This document shows positions 19,058-28,485 of a DNA stretch of 64,000 bases, piece by piece. The notes below the pieces were generated by a model. It ran no database searches, was not told the DNA's origin, and worked only from the letters and a program-made list of their open reading frames with translations. The translations under genes and the position numbers were made by a program. The stretch's first letter is position 1, and every line of letters starts with the position of its first letter. This stretch comes from Pseudomonas putida (GTDB taxonomy: Bacteria; Pseudomonadota; Gammaproteobacteria; Pseudomonadales; Pseudomonadaceae): contig NZ_CP016634.1 of NCBI RefSeq assembly GCF_002741075.1, positions 4,392,501-4,456,500 of the forward strand, in the 5' to 3' direction.

Positions 19058-19137
19058 CCTCCAGGGCTGCGTTGCAGCCCGAGGCGCTTGCTTTGCAGCC
19101 AGGCTCATCCGAAGCTATGCGCCATTAGGAGAGCCCA

Positions 19138-19443
19138 ATGAACCTGCAAGAACTGACCGAACGCCTGCACCGGATCCGCGACACCAACGACTGGCGCGGC
19201 TTCCACAGCCCCAAGAACCTGGCCATGGCCGCCAGCGTCGAGATGGCTGAACTGGTGGAGATCTTCCAATGGCTGACCGAGGATCAGTCGCGCCAGCTCC
19301 CTCCGGAAACCCTGGCCCACGCCGGCCAGGAAGTGGGCGACATCGTCCTTTACCTGTTGCTGCTGTGCAGCGAACTGGGCCTGGACATGAACGAAGTGGT
19401 GCGCGCCAAGCTGGCCGATAGCGAGAGGCGCTTTGCAAAATGA
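19138..19443 (+). CDS. MazG-like nucleoside triphosphate pyrophosphohydrolase
   Basis: A 101-residue all-alpha NTP pyrophosphatase. The magnesium-binding motif is E35-x-x-E38 (EMAE) with E65-x-x-D68 (EVGD), the EXXE...EXXD signature. Short proteins of this type resemble mouse dCTPase and bacterial MazG-like house-cleaning enzymes that remove modified or excess dNTPs. ATG 19138 has AGGAG 6 bases upstream. The stop overlaps the next start (ATGA). Confidence 0.85.
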   Translation: MNLQELTERLHRIRDTNDWRGFHSPKNLAMAASVEMAELVEIFQWLTEDQSRQLPPETLAHAGQEVGDIVLYLLLLCSELGLDMNEVVRAKLADSERRFAK

Positions 19444-20189
19444 ACGACCGTCATTTCGATGAGCTGGCCAGCCGTTTCGCCGAAAAAATCTATGGCGGCG
19501 CCAAAGGCGCGATCCGCCTCGCGGTCCTTCAGGCCGACCTGGCCGAAGCCCTGCCCGAGCACCCCTTGCGGGTACTGGACATCGGCGCAGGCCTGGGCCA
19601 TATGGCCCTGTGGCTGGCCGAACGCGGCCACCACCTGACCCTCGCCGAGCCCGCTACCCCTATGCTCGACGGTGCCCGCGCACGCTTTGCCGAGGCAGGC
19701 CAGGCGGCCACCTTCATCCAAGCCCCCTGGCAGGACCTGCTCGGGCAGTTGACCGAGCCATTCGACCTCGTGCTGTGCCATGCCGTGCTGGAATGGCTGG
19801 CCGAGCCCGAGAGCATCCTGCCGGTGCTGCACCAGTTGACCGCGCCCGGAGGCTGGCTGTCACTGGCGTTCTACAACCGAGACGCGCTGGTCTATCGCAA
19901 CCTGCTCAAAGGCCATTTCCGCAAGCTACGCAGCAACCGCCTGGCCGGTGAAAGCCAGAGCCTGACCCCGCAGAAACCGCTTGATCCACGGGAGCTCAAG
20001 GCGCAACTTGAATCCATGTGGCAAGTCGAAAGTGAAAGTGGTGTGCGGGTGTTCCACGACTACATGCCCAAGGATTTCCAGGCCAAGGCCGAACTGCTCG
20101 ACCTGCTGGAAATGGAGCTCGCCCACCGCCGCCACCCCAGCTTCGCAGGGCTTGGCCGCTACCTTCACTGGATCTGCCGACCGAATTGA
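19440..20189 (+). CDS. cmoM: tRNA 5-carboxymethoxyuridine methyltransferase CmoM (SmtA-like)
   Basis: A 249-residue class I SAM methyltransferase. Motif I is VLDIGAGLGHMALWLAERG near residue 45, then LVLCHAVLEWL. The later block FYNRDALVYRNLLKGHFRKL is characteristic of CmoM/SmtA. In E. coli CmoM methylates cmo5U at the wobble position to mcmo5U. It is translationally coupled to the MazG-like gene by an ATGA overlap. The enzyme family is fairly secure; the specific tRNA role is carried over from E. coli. Confidence 0.82.
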   Translation: MNDRHFDELASRFAEKIYGGAKGAIRLAVLQADLAEALPEHPLRVLDIGAGLGHMALWLAERGHHLTLAEPATPMLDGARARFAEAGQAATFIQAPWQDLLGQLTEPFDLVLCHAVLEWLAEPESILPVLHQLTAPGGWLSLAFYNRDALVYRNLLKGHFRKLRSNRLAGESQSLTPQKPLDPRELKAQLESMWQVESESGVRVFHDYMPKDFQAKAELLDLLEMELAHRRHPSFAGLGRYLHWICRPN

Positions 20190-20210
20190 CCCGCTCGCCG
20201 GGAGGACCAC

Positions 20211-20846
20211 ATGCCGTACCCGCAACTGTGCCTGGCATTGCTCACCCTGACCCTGGCTGCCTGCCAGGGCAGCAACCCCTATGTCGCCAGCAGCCGGCCA
20301 CTGCCGCCGGCACCACCCCAGGCAGCCGCCACCTTCGACGCCAGCGCCTACCCGGCACCGCCGCGCGACTATGGCCACTATCGCAGCTGGCGCTGGCGCG
20401 ACGATCAACCGCCCAGAGCCAATGCCAACGCCGACCCTGCGCAACTGGCCGACGCGGTCAGCAGCGCCCTCGATCAGCATGGCCTGCGTCCTGCCCGCGG
20501 CAATGCCGCGGACCTTCTGGTCAGCGCCGACATCCGTCTGGAGCGCCGCTTGCGCCAGGTGCGTGACTACGACTACTACGACCCCTACTACGGCCCGTAT
20601 CCCTACGGCAGCATCGGCTATGGCGGTTACCGCAATGGCTATGGCGCCTATGGCAGCGTGCCGATCGTGCGCACCTATGAAGTCGAAGTGATGGTGGTGC
20701 GCATCGACCTGTTCGACGCTCGCGACGGCCAACCGGTGTGGAGCGCCAGCGCCGAGAGTGGCAGCGGCAAGGACTCGCCACGGGACCGCGAAAACGCCTT
20801 GCGCGAGTCGGTGGGCAAGGCGTTGAGCGGCTATCCTCCCAGTTAG
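20211..20846 (+). CDS. DUF4136-type lipoprotein, first of a tandem pair
   Basis: A 211-residue lipoprotein: signal peptide with lipobox LAAC and lipid cysteine Cys18. After a proline-rich linker the DUF4136-like core runs [13 protein letters not shown] ... [22 protein letters not shown] ... [24 protein letters not shown]. Between them a tyrosine/glycine-rich insertion occupies about residues 121-147. It lies 19 bp upstream of a shorter paralogue. It is probably outer-membrane anchored; the role is unknown. Confidence 0.8.
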   Translation: MPYPQLCLALLTLTLAACQGSNPYVASSRPLPPAPPQAAATFDASAYPAPPRDYGHYRSWRWRDDQPPRANANADPAQLADAVSSALDQHGLRPARGNAADLLVSADIRLERRLRQVRDYDYYDPYYGPYPYGSIGYGGYRNGYGAYGSVPIVRTYEVEVMVVRIDLFDARDGQPVWSASAESGSGKDSPRDRENALRESVGKALSGYPPS

Positions 20847-20865
20847 TGTCCAACGGAGAACCATC

Positions 20866-21432
20866 ATGTTGCGCCGTCTCGTTCTGTTGTCATTCGCGTT
20901 GTTGCTCGCCGCCTGCGCCAGCAACAACGTCACCCAGGATTTCGATGCCAGCCGTGACTTCGCTGCCTACCGCAGCTGGGCCTGGCAGGAACCGGCGTTG
21001 CAGTACCGCCCGGACGACCCGAGAATCAAGAGCGACCTGACCGAGCAGCGCATCCGCCAGGCCGTGGCCGACCAGCTCGACCAGCGCGGCCTGCGTCCGG
21101 TGCAGGGCAATGCCCCGGCTGATGTGAAGGTGCGCGCCTATTTGATCGTCGAAGAGCGCCAGCAGCAGATCACCACCAACTACGGCGGCGCCTGGGGCGG
21201 GTACTGGGGGGGTTATTGGGGCGGGCCGATGTACAACGAGACCCGCAGTGTTGACTACAAGGTCGCGACCATCCAGGTGGACATGTTCGACGGTCGTGAT
21301 GGCAAGCTGGTCTGGCGTGCCAGCGCCGAACAGATCATGAACAACTACCCGCCCAGCCCAGAAGAACGCAACACCGCGATCCAGAAGACCGTGACCCAGG
21401 TGATGTCCCACTACCCACCGCGCCGGCAGTAA
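20866..21432 (+). CDS. DUF4136 lipoprotein, second of a tandem pair
   Basis: A 188-residue lipoprotein with signal peptide and lipobox LLAAC. The DUF4136 core aligns by eye with the preceding gene: FAAYRSWAWQEP, LDQRGLRPVQGNAPADVKVRA, TIQVDMFDGRDGKLVWRASAE. It has a short Gly/Trp/Tyr stretch (YGGAWGGYWGGYWGG) at the place where the paralogue has its Tyr/Gly insertion. ATG 20866 follows CGGAGAACCATC. It is probably cotranscribed with its neighbour. The function is unknown. Confidence 0.85.
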   Translation: MLRRLVLLSFALLLAACASNNVTQDFDASRDFAAYRSWAWQEPALQYRPDDPRIKSDLTEQRIRQAVADQLDQRGLRPVQGNAPADVKVRAYLIVEERQQQITTNYGGAWGGYWGGYWGGPMYNETRSVDYKVATIQVDMFDGRDGKLVWRASAEQIMNNYPPSPEERNTAIQKTVTQVMSHYPPRRQ

Positions 21433-21451
21433 GCGGCGGCGCGGTAAATGG

Positions 21452-21468
21452 CACGGGCTTCGCCCGTG
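21452..21468. terminator. Hairpin after the DUF4136 pair
   Basis: CACGGGC-TTC-GCCCGTG, a perfect 7-bp stem with a 3-base loop, 20 bp after the lipoprotein stop codon. Confidence 0.55.
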
Positions 21469-21492
21469 TTCGCGGCGGTTCGACGCCTCGAT

Positions 21493-21603
21493 AAACCCGC
21501 TCCCACAGGTTCTGTGGTGCTCTCAAACATTTCGTTGTGCCTGTAGGTGCTCTCTACAGCGCCGCTGGACCTGTGGGAGCGGGTTTACCCGCGAATGGGC
21601 CGG
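21493..21603. repeat. Inverted pair of Pseudomonas REP elements
   Basis: AAACCCGCTCCCACAGG (21493-21509) and its reverse complement CCTGTGGGAGCGGGTTT (21570-21586) face each other. The second copy continues into ACCCGCGAATGGGCCGG, the usual P. putida REP. A small dyad, CTGTAG-GTGCTCT-CTACAG, lies between them. The pair marks the left border of the Tad region. Confidence 0.8.
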
Positions 21604-21711
21604 TAATGTCACCGCGATTCATCGACCGCGCACGGCAATTTGCCATCACCTTTACTACACTCCTTTCACCGCCGCCGCGCTGCCTGGCCAGAGGCCTGCA
21701 AAGGAGTGCCC

Positions 21712-23664
21712 GTGGTTTTTCATTCTCCCGCACGCCAACGCGGCGCGATCGGTCTGATGGCCGCGCTCACCCTGGGGCTCGCCCTGCTGTTCATGCTGCT
21801 GGTGGTCGACAGCGGCCGGCTGTATATGGAGCAGCGCAAGCTTCAACGCATCGCCGATATGGCAGCACTGGAGGCGGCCGGCCAGCACGCCGTGTGCACC
21901 GGCACCGGCCCCCAGGCCACCGCGCTTGCGCGCTCCGCCGCCACCCGCAATGGCCATGACCCCAGCGACCCGCTGGCCGCCAGTTGCGGCCATGTGCAAA
22001 CCGGTGCCGATCACCTGCGCACCTTCAGCGTCGATGCCTCGCGCAACGAGGCGATCAGGGTCCAGGTCAGCCATACCGTTCCCACCAGCGTCGCAGCGGG
22101 TGTATTGGCCTTGGTCAAAGGCGACGGCTTGCCCTTGACCAGCACGTTGACCGCGAGCGCCGTGGCTTCGGTGCCTACACAGCCGCAGGCGATGCTGCGC
22201 ATTCGCAGCACCCTGGTCACCCTCGACAGCCGCAAGGCAGCGCTGCTCAACGCACTGCTGGCGACGCTGGGCGGCAATGTGCAGCTCGACGTCGCCGGCT
22301 GGCAGGGCCTGGCCGATACACAGCTCAACCTGCTCAAATACCTCGATCAGTTGGCAGTGGATCTGAACATCAAGGCTGGCGACTACCAGACATTGCTCGG
22401 TACGGACGCCAGCGCGACCCAACTGCTGCAAGCTGCCGTGAAGGTCTTGCAGCAAAGTGGCGCGGCGGTCGATGTGGTCACCAATCTGGGGCGGGTGGCA
22501 TCCGCAGGTGGTGGCAGGGTATTGCACCTGGATGAACTGCTCGACATCCAGAGCGGCACCGCCAAAGCCGGGCTGGATGCCAGCCTTCAATTGCTTCAAC
22601 TCGTCCATGGCATGCTCCTGCTCGCGGCCGGCGACAGTGCCGTCGGCATTGACCTGTCACCGAGCCTGCTTGGCCTGGTCAATGGGCGGGTGCGGGTGAA
22701 GGTGCTCGAACCACCACAGATTTCCTCGATAGGCGATCCGTCAAAAGACGAGCTCAGAGTACACACCGCCCAGGTCAAGGTGCTCGTATCCGTCGACCTG
22801 CCCGTGCTCGACACCATCTTCGGTCTGGTAAACGCCGTGCTCGACCTGGCCGCTCCCTTGACCAATGTGCTGAACAACCTGCTCAGCCTTAACCTGCTCG
22901 GCACCGTGCAATCGCTGACCTGTAGCCTGGGCATCCCGTGCAAGGTCAGCGACATCAAGCTGATGCCGAACAAAGTGCACCTGGACATCGGCCTGGAAGT
23001 GAGCGAGGCCACCAGCCGTCTCAAACCCCCGCTCCAGAGCAGCTACAGCTGCGCCCCCAAGCGCCTGACCACCCTCACCGACCGCTCCGCCGTGAAGATC
23101 TCGGTGGGCACCTTCGACTCGCCCGACGCCTTCTTCGCCCAAGGCACCAGCGCGAACAAGGCGCTGCCTTTGATCGACATCGGCACCAATGTCTGCAGTC
23201 GTGTTCTGATTCTGCCGCCCGTCTGCGGCACCCGCGTGCCCTTCGCTGGCGGCGGCATCGGCGTGCGTGTCGACAGCAAGGTGCTGGGGTACGGCCAGGG
23301 CGAACATGACCTGGTGTTCCAGGGCACCAGCGAGCCACCCGAGATTGGCCAGAACCCTCGTTACTTGCCAATGGCGATCGCCAACAGCAATGTGGTCAGC
23401 AGCCTCAGCGATACCTTGCTGGGGATTCACCTGGAGGCCTACGAACCCACCGCGAACAGCGGCCTGGGCAAGATCATGGTATTGACCGCAGGCCTGCTCG
23501 ACGGCGTGAAAAGCATCCTCGAACCGCTGATCAAGAATCTGCTCAGCCCGATCATCGATCCATTGGTGGACATGCTGCTCAATATGCTCGGCATCGACCT
23601 AGTCAACGCCGAAGTCGGCGCCAACCTCAGTTGCGCCAGTGGCCGCGCTCAGCTGGTGCAGTAA
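21712..23664 (+). CDS. tadG: TadG-like Flp pilus assembly protein
   Basis: A 650-residue membrane-anchored protein. An N-terminal positively charged segment and one helix (RGAIGLMAALTLGLALLFMLLVVDSGRLYMEQRKLQRIADMA, residues about 8-50) match the TadE/TadG-type N-terminus, followed by a long extracytoplasmic part. GTG 21712 is chosen because AAGGAG sits 5 bases upstream; an earlier ATG at 21640 has no ribosome site. Its last 16 bases overlap the convergent pprA gene. As I recall the P. aeruginosa order, tadG lies next to pprB; here it lies outside pprA. Confidence 0.78.
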   Translation: MVFHSPARQRGAIGLMAALTLGLALLFMLLVVDSGRLYMEQRKLQRIADMAALEAAGQHAVCTGTGPQATALARSAATRNGHDPSDPLAASCGHVQTGADHLRTFSVDASRNEAIRVQVSHTVPTSVAAGVLALVKGDGLPLTSTLTASAVASVPTQPQAMLRIRSTLVTLDSRKAALLNALLATLGGNVQLDVAGWQGLADTQLNLLKYLDQLAVDLNIKAGDYQTLLGTDASATQLLQAAVKVLQQSGAAVDVVTNLGRVASAGGGRVLHLDELLDIQSGTAKAGLDASLQLLQLVHGMLLLAAGDSAVGIDLSPSLLGLVNGRVRVKVLEPPQISSIGDPSKDELRVHTAQVKVLVSVDLPVLDTIFGLVNAVLDLAAPLTNVLNNLLSLNLLGTVQSLTCSLGIPCKVSDIKLMPNKVHLDIGLEVSEATSRLKPPLQSSYSCAPKRLTTLTDRSAVKISVGTFDSPDAFFAQGTSANKALPLIDIGTNVCSRVLILPPVCGTRVPFAGGGIGVRVDSKVLGYGQGEHDLVFQGTSEPPEIGQNPRYLPMAIANSNVVSSLSDTLLGIHLEAYEPTANSGLGKIMVLTAGLLDGVKSILEPLIKNLLSPIIDPLVDMLLNMLGIDLVNAEVGANLSCASGRAQLVQ

Positions 23665-26291
23665 ACCGGCAGACACACCCTGAAGCATGCCCCCTCGTCC
23701 CCATTGGCCACACTGAGGCTGCCCTCCATGGCTTCGACGATGCCATGGCTCACCGACAACCCCAGACCGGTGCCGACACCGGCCGGCTTGGTGGTGAAGA
23801 ACGGCTCGAAGATACGCGCCTGGACGTGTGGGTCGATACCACCGCCGTTGTCCTCCACCCATAGGCACAGCTGCCCGGGGTGCAGCGTCTGGCGAATGCT
23901 GATCCAGGGCTCGGCCCGGTGTTGTTCGAGCAAGGCATCGCGGGCATTGATCATGAGGTTGATCATCACCTGCTCCAGTTGATCCTTGTGCCCCAACACC
24001 AGCGGCTGCTCCTCGGGCGTCTCGATCCGCAGGCTGACGCCCTTGCCCCGCAGGCTTTCCTCAAGCATCGCCGTTGCCTCCTGCACCGCACTCCAGGCAG
24101 CGAAGCGCTGGCGCTCGACTTCGGAGCGGCGACCGAACACACGCATGTGGTCTACCAGCCGTGCGGTGCGCTCGATCTGCGCCTCGATGCGGTGCAACTT
24201 ATCCTCCAGATAGGAAGGCTCGGCCGTGCCGTTCTCCAGGCGCTTCAGGGCATTGGCCGTGGCCATGCGCATGACGTTGAGCGGCTGGTTGATCTCATGC
24301 AGCAAGCCGGTGGTCAGCTCGCCGAGGGTCGCCATCTTGGCGCCTTGCAGCAGCTGCCGCTGGCTGCGTCGTACCTCGGTGTTGTCACGGCCCACCGCCT
24401 GGACCTCCAGCAGCCGCCCCTGCTCATCGAACAGCCCGCGGTCGGCCCAGACCCACCAGGCGTGCTCACGACCGGGCAACTGCAGGCAAATTTCGGCGCT
24501 GCTCATCGGTTGTTCGGGGGTCAGCAGTCGCAGGCGCGCCAAGAACGCCTCGCGCTGCTCCAGCGAGAGCCACTGGCCGAGGTTCATGCCTTCGAGCTGC
24601 TCCGGCGTGCATTGCAGATAGTCGGCCAACGGGCGGTTGCCGAACACCAGGGCAAGGTCCGGGCGATAACGGCAGATCATCGCCGGGGAATCCTCCACCA
24701 GTACCCGGTAGCGCTCCTCGCTCTGGCGTACCCGGTCGGCGGCCTCGGTGGCCTCGCTGACGTCCAGCCACAGGCCGACCACCTCCAGCGGCTGGCCAAG
24801 GTCGTTACGCAGCAGACGTGCCTCATCGAGTATCCAGTGATAGCCGCCCCGGCTGTCGCGTAGGCGATAGCGGCTGCGGGCCTGGCCGTCACGCAGCAGG
24901 GCGCGGGTGCGCTCCAGCCATAGCGCGCGGTCGTCCGGATGTACGGCCAGGCCCGGCTGGCGGGCCTGCTCACTGTCCGCCGCCCAGCCCAGCAGCGGCA
25001 TCAGGCTGGCACTGAAGAATTCACTGTGCAGGGCACCTTCGGCGTAGCGCTGGATGTAGATCACCGCAGGTGAACTGGCGATCAGGCTTTCCAGGCGTGT
25101 ACGCGCCGCGCCCGCTTGCAGCTCCTGCGCCTTGAGCGCGCTGATGTCGAGCAGAAAACCGCGCAGCTCGCTGCCTTGCAAGCGGCCCACCCAATGCAGC
25201 CAGGCCGGATCGCCTTGCCCGTCGAGGGCCGGCACGCGCACGCTCAGGCTCAACTCCCCACCCGCGCACGCCTGCTCCAGGGCCAGGCGCGCCGGCTCCC
25301 GGTCGGCAGGGTGCAGGCGCGCGAGCCACTGCTCCAGGCTGGGCTGATGCGACAGCTCAAGCCGAGCGGCGAGCGTCGGATCCAGTTGCATGCCGTCCGC
25401 GCGGCACCAGGCCCACCAGCCTGCGCCCAACTGTTGCTGCAATTGCTCCAGGTACCCGCTCTGATGTTGCAGCCGAATATGTCGATGGCGGCTGAGCAAG
25501 GGTTCGATCAAGGCCTGCCACAACAGATGCGCATCGGCAGGCATCTGCTGCCCACCGGCACACAGCAACCAGGCCTGGACCTGCGAACCCTCAAGGTAGG
25601 GCAACACGAACAGCGAAACACCGCCACACAGCGTCAGCAACTGCGCAGGAAGCGTACTCACTGTTTGGGGATGCGCAGACAGGCCTGCCATCCAGGGTTG
25701 CAGACGGGCATCATCCGGCCACGGCCAGTGCCCCTCATTACTCGCGAAAGTGCGCCAACCCGAAGCCTGCGGCAGCATCAGGCGCACGGCAGGAACATGC
25801 CAGCGCTCGGCCAGATGCTGCAATTGCGCCGCCACGCATGGGGTCAGACGTTCCGCGCTGCACTCGCGCAAGGCGCGGTCGATGTCCTGGGCCAGTTGCC
25901 ATTCGCCTTGGTGCCGCCAGACATGGGTCCGTTCGAGCAGCAGATCGCCAATATCGAACACTTGCAGCAACCAACCATCGCTCTGGCGCATCAACCAGCC
26001 ACGGGTGCACAAGGGGTTGCCAGTGGCGGTCCGAAAATCCAGGTCCAGCGGTTGCCCCTGCCAATCGGCTGGCTCCCCCTCCAGCACCAGCCAGCTGTGT
26101 CGCTCCAGGTAGTCATGGACCCGACCACTGCCTTTGAGGGGCAACGCCAGCAACGTGCGCAACGGCCCGGACAAGCGCTGCACGCAGCCTTGCGGATCGA
26201 GCCACAGTTGCAGGCCGACGGCGGCAGGTGCCTCGGGTTCGGAGATCGTTGCCTGTGGCGCGCCGCGCCAACGGTCGAACAGCCCGGTCAC
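23649..26291 (-). CDS. pprA: PprA-like PAS sensor histidine kinase
   Basis: An 880-residue kinase without obvious membrane helices. The N-terminal 300 residues look GAF-like or unassigned, then come PAS/PAC units (about 310-400, 400-520 and 525-640), then a kinase core: phospho-acceptor His near residue 665 in [13 protein letters not shown] box [16 protein letters not shown] and [13 protein letters not shown]. It has no receiver. It starts at GTG 26291, overlapping the stop of the pseudopilin gene (GTGA), and ends overlapping convergent tadG by 16 bp. In P. aeruginosa PprA partners PprB, which drives the Flp/Tad genes. The identity rests on architecture plus locus. Confidence 0.82.
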   Translation of the reverse strand: MTGLFDRWRGAPQATISEPEAPAAVGLQLWLDPQGCVQRLSGPLRTLLALPLKGSGRVHDYLERHSWLVLEGEPADWQGQPLDLDFRTATGNPLCTRGWLMRQSDGWLLQVFDIGDLLLERTHVWRHQGEWQLAQDIDRALRECSAERLTPCVAAQLQHLAERWHVPAVRLMLPQASGWRTFASNEGHWPWPDDARLQPWMAGLSAHPQTVSTLPAQLLTLCGGVSLFVLPYLEGSQVQAWLLCAGGQQMPADAHLLWQALIEPLLSRHRHIRLQHQSGYLEQLQQQLGAGWWAWCRADGMQLDPTLAARLELSHQPSLEQWLARLHPADREPARLALEQACAGGELSLSVRVPALDGQGDPAWLHWVGRLQGSELRGFLLDISALKAQELQAGAARTRLESLIASSPAVIYIQRYAEGALHSEFFSASLMPLLGWAADSEQARQPGLAVHPDDRALWLERTRALLRDGQARSRYRLRDSRGGYHWILDEARLLRNDLGQPLEVVGLWLDVSEATEAADRVRQSEERYRVLVEDSPAMICRYRPDLALVFGNRPLADYLQCTPEQLEGMNLGQWLSLEQREAFLARLRLLTPEQPMSSAEICLQLPGREHAWWVWADRGLFDEQGRLLEVQAVGRDNTEVRRSQRQLLQGAKMATLGELTTGLLHEINQPLNVMRMATANALKRLENGTAEPSYLEDKLHRIEAQIERTARLVDHMRVFGRRSEVERQRFAAWSAVQEATAMLEESLRGKGVSLRIETPEEQPLVLGHKDQLEQVMINLMINARDALLEQHRAEPWISIRQTLHPGQLCLWVEDNGGGIDPHVQARIFEPFFTTKPAGVGTGLGLSVSHGIVEAMEGSLSVANGDEGACFRVCLPVYCTS

Positions 26292-26722
26292 AGTTGCAGG
26301 CTCGCTTTGGCCTTCAATTGATCGGGCAGGCGCGGCACTTCACCGATCACGGGCAGCACCAGCACTGGCAGTACGCGGGTCAGGCGCTCACGTGGGTATT
26401 GGATCGTCACGGTCAACAGCTTGCCGCTCAGCTCGACCTTGGCATCCTTGACCGCGCTGAAGCCCAGGGCTGCGGGCATCCAGGCCAACTGCTGGGCGAT
26501 CGCCTGCTGCGCCACGGTGTTGTAGCTGGCAGCGGCGCTGCCGGGCTCCAGTGCCACGCAGCGGCGCACCGCCTCGCTGGCCGCCTGATTGAACGACTGC
26601 ACCATCAACATGGGCAATGCATAGCTGACCAACCCGTAGAACACCGCGAAAAAAACCATGAAGACTGCGACGAACTCGATGGCTGCCGCACCTTTTTGCC
26701 GTCTTGCCAGGCTTGCTTTCAT
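26288..26722 (-). CDS. tadF: TadE/TadF-like pseudopilin
   Basis: A 144-residue minor pilin-like protein. The N-terminal segment RRQKGAAAIEFVAVFMVFFAVFY is the TadE-type hydrophobic helix with the Glu-Phe of pseudopilin processing; the rest is extracytoplasmic. It should be processed by the FppA peptidase and incorporated at the pilus base or tip. Its stop overlaps the pprA start, so the two form an operon, divergent from fppA. Only one TadE-like gene plus TadG is visible here, so TadE and TadF cannot be separated with certainty. Confidence 0.8.
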   Translation of the reverse strand: MKASLARRQKGAAAIEFVAVFMVFFAVFYGLVSYALPMLMVQSFNQAASEAVRRCVALEPGSAAASYNTVAQQAIAQQLAWMPAALGFSAVKDAKVELSGKLLTVTIQYPRERLTRVLPVLVLPVIGEVPRLPDQLKAKASLQL

Positions 26723-26797
26723 GTTCGCGTCTACCCTGACTATGACACCTGAAACACAGCATAGAACCGTTCAACGAATAGGGATGGCATTTTGCCA

Positions 26798-27268
26798 ATG
26801 CAAAGCATTGTTCTCCTGATGTGGCTTGCCTTGTGCACCGAACAAGATATCCGTGAACGGCAGCTTTCCAACGCTCTGACCCTGGGCGTTGCGGCCTGCG
26901 CCCTGGTCTGGCTGTTCGCCACCGGGCACAGCTGGATCGGCGCCGACCCCAGCGACGCTGGTTGGGCGCTGGCCATCGTCATGCTGCTCACCCTCCCCGG
27001 CTACATGCTTGGCCGCTTCGGCGCGGGCGACGTCAAGTTGATGGGCGCCCTGGCCCTGGCCACCAGCCCCCAGTACGTGCTTGGCACCTTCATCGGTGCC
27101 GGTATCACCGTGCTGGCCTGGCTGCTGGGGCGGCGCAGGTTGTGGATCCTGCTCAACCCCAAGGTGAAAAAGCGCCTGCAGAAACTGGCCGAAGAAGTCG
27201 GCGACAAACAACCTTTCGCGCCCTACGTGCTGGTGGGCTTTCTGCTGACAGCCGTATGGATTCAGTGA
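26798..27268 (+). CDS. fppA: Prepilin peptidase FppA (A24 family)
   Basis: A 156-residue inner-membrane aspartyl peptidase of the short TadV/CpaA type, lacking the methyltransferase domain. The two catalytic aspartates are Asp17 in CTEQDIRERQLSN and Asp78 in the GxGD motif FGAGDVKLMGAL. It would cleave the Flp leader after Gly19 and also process the TadE/F pseudopilin. ATG 26798 is preferred to an in-frame TTG two codons before. The pprB gene follows 103 bp downstream on the same strand. Confidence 0.88.
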   Translation: MQSIVLLMWLALCTEQDIRERQLSNALTLGVAACALVWLFATGHSWIGADPSDAGWALAIVMLLTLPGYMLGRFGAGDVKLMGALALATSPQYVLGTFIGAGITVLAWLLGRRRLWILLNPKVKKRLQKLAEEVGDKQPFAPYVLVGFLLTAVWIQ

Positions 27269-27371
27269 CCTCACCGCACGTGTACGAACCTTGTGCAAAC
27301 TCGCCAACACCGACTACCGTCTTTAGCGCCCACCACAGGAACAAGGGCCCAGAACGAACAGGGAGTTGATC

Positions 27372-28148
27372 GTGAACAAGTACCCCAGCACGGTGAAGAT
27401 ACTGGTCGTCGATGACCAGCCAGAAGTGGTCGAACAACTGTGTGAATACCTCGAACACCAAGGCTACGCCTGCACCCCGGCCCATAGCGCCATCCAGGGC
27501 ATCGAGCGCTACCAGGCCGACGAGCAGATCGGCCTGGTCCTGTGCGACCTGCACCTGCCCCAGATCGACGGCATCGAGATGGTCCATGCCCTGAAGAAAC
27601 TCACCGGTCGCCAGCGCGTGTTCGAGGCGATCATGCTGACCGGACAGGCAGAGAAGCAGGACATCATCCGCGCCCTGCGTGAAGGCTTTGCCGATTACTA
27701 CCAAAAGCCCGTCGACCTGCAAGAGTTGCTCGAAGGCGTACGACGCCAGGAACAGGCGCTGCTGGAGCGCCGGCGCAACATCCATGAACTCGGGCACCTG
27801 AACCAACGCCTGCAGGAGCTGGCCGAGTCCATCGACGTCCTCTACCAGGACCTGGAAAAAGCCCGCGGCCAAGGCATGCACCGCCGCGCCACGGACCTCG
27901 AGGAGCCGGAGGCCGAACTGCCCCCGGTATTCGACAAGCTCTCGCCTCGCCAACTGGAAGTGGCCAGGCTCGTGGGCAAGGGCAAGACCAACTACCAGAT
28001 CGCCTGCGAACTGGGCATCACCGAGAACACCGTCAAGCTCTATGTGTCGCAGGTGCTGCGCCTGACCCACATGCACAACCGCACCCAACTGGCCCTGGCA
28101 CTGATGCCAGGTGCCTCGCCGGTGAACCAGCGTTTCTCCACCCACTGA
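27372..28148 (+). CDS. pprB: PprB-like response regulator (REC + LuxR HTH)
   Basis: A 258-residue regulator. The receiver covers residues 8-125 with the acidic pair Asp14-Asp15, phospho-acceptor Asp59 (LCDLHLPQIDG) and Lys in YYQKPVDL. A helical linker leads to a LuxR HTH (LSPRQLEVARLVGKGKTNYQ then GITENTVKLYVSQVL) near the C-terminus. GTG 27372 is chosen because GGGAG lies 6 bases upstream. In P. aeruginosa PprB activates flp-tad, cupE and bapA; here flp and the tad operon are the obvious targets. Confidence 0.88.
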   Translation: MNKYPSTVKILVVDDQPEVVEQLCEYLEHQGYACTPAHSAIQGIERYQADEQIGLVLCDLHLPQIDGIEMVHALKKLTGRQRVFEAIMLTGQAEKQDIIRALREGFADYYQKPVDLQELLEGVRRQEQALLERRRNIHELGHLNQRLQELAESIDVLYQDLEKARGQGMHRRATDLEEPEAELPPVFDKLSPRQLEVARLVGKGKTNYQIACELGITENTVKLYVSQVLRLTHMHNRTQLALALMPGASPVNQRFSTH

Positions 28149-28205
28149 GCCGCGTTTCACTTCGCGCAGCGGCCGCAAACCAGGCGACTTATTCTGTAAA
28201 GTCGA

Positions 28206-28466
28206 TCAGTTACCGGTGGTGCTCATCGACTGATAGCGGAACACATCGGGGATCGGGTACTTGTAGCTGTCCAACCAACGCTGCAGGGACAGCTCCCGCT
28301 CCGTCGCGCTCTGCTTCTGCATCTTCGGCGAGGCCTGTTGGTTGCTCGCCTGCACCCGCAACCAGGCTTCGGCAGCACTGTCCGGCGGCGGCAGGCGAGG
28401 CGGGTCTTCGGCCTGGGCGAGCAGCGGGCAGGACAGGCAGAGCACAATCATCATCGGCTTGAACAT
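28206..28466 (-). CDS. DUF3613-type small exported protein of the Tad locus
   Basis: An 86-residue protein with a signal peptide (FKPMMIVLCLSCPLLAQA then ED). The mature part has AWLRVQASNQQASPKMQKQ and LQRWLDSYKYPIPDVF, typical of the DUF3613 proteins found in Pseudomonas Tad loci. ATG 28466 has AAGGAGG 7 bases upstream; a longer frame from 28502 would bury the signal peptide. It is the last gene of the rcpC-to-tadD operon and converges on pprB. The role in pilus assembly is unknown. Confidence 0.7.
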   Translation of the reverse strand: MFKPMMIVLCLSCPLLAQAEDPPRLPPPDSAAEAWLRVQASNQQASPKMQKQSATERELSLQRWLDSYKYPIPDVFRYQSMSTTGN

Positions 28467-28485
28467 GGCAACGCCTCCTTTGGCT

